64,000 nucleotides of DNA from Saprospiraceae bacterium (lineage in GTDB: Bacteria > Bacteroidota > Bacteroidia > Chitinophagales > Saprospiraceae). Shown piece after piece: positions 63,839 through 64,000 of this stretch (position 1 is the first letter of the stretch; each line of letters starts with the position of its first letter). The notes beneath the pieces are model-generated. The model did no database searches. It worked only from the letters and a program-made list of their open reading frames with translations, and was not told the DNA's origin. The position numbers and the translations under genes are program-made. The stretch covers positions 2,503 through 66,502 of the forward strand of contig JAHDHW010000008.1 of assembly GCA_020631105.1 (NCBI GenBank). The letters are read 5' to 3'.

Positions 63839-64000
63839 ACAAAGCAAGTTTTGATTAAATTCTAAATTGTTTTTCTATTCGCTGTCTGTTAGTGTAACAG
63901 AACGGACACTAATATAAGTCTATAGGTCGCTTATTTTTGAACAAAAAATAATAATTTAAGGAATTTAGATTTCTAATAATCTATCTTTAGGCAGCCTATT

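Overview
Ordinary Bacteroidota (Saprospiria-like by gene content; taxonomy inferred) chromosomal backbone, densely coding. The minus strand from ~52.9 kb down to ~30 kb carries a near-complete str-S10-spc-alpha ribosomal protein superoperon (rpsL to rplQ), followed by carA, eno, a DivIC/FtsB-like gene and sucD. The rest includes clpX/clpP/tig, tRNA-Leu, a RelA/SpoT homologue, a Fur-family regulator, purA, a YdeP-type molybdopterin oxidoreductase, bamD-rpoZ-coaBC-DUF4835 (PorD-like), purN, a PorE-like TPR/PD40 protein, several T9SS-exported proteins, two-component signalling proteins, an alpha-oxoamine synthase, an amidohydrolase and a Crp-family regulator. I saw no CRISPR array, transposase, prophage or defence island, and no clear novel multi-gene system. 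The more interesting signals are small: two orphan plus-strand terminators suggesting unannotated small RNAs or long 3' UTRs; a decayed copy of the truA 3' end next to paired palindromes; strong inverted repeats in intergenic and intra-operon spacers; a Cys-rich zinc-ribbon-like micro-ORF without a normal start; a hybrid histidine kinase with a degenerate ATP-binding core; and a PorE-like protein that appears to end in a SPOR-like rather than OmpA domain. All family calls are from reading the translated sequence; no searches were run.
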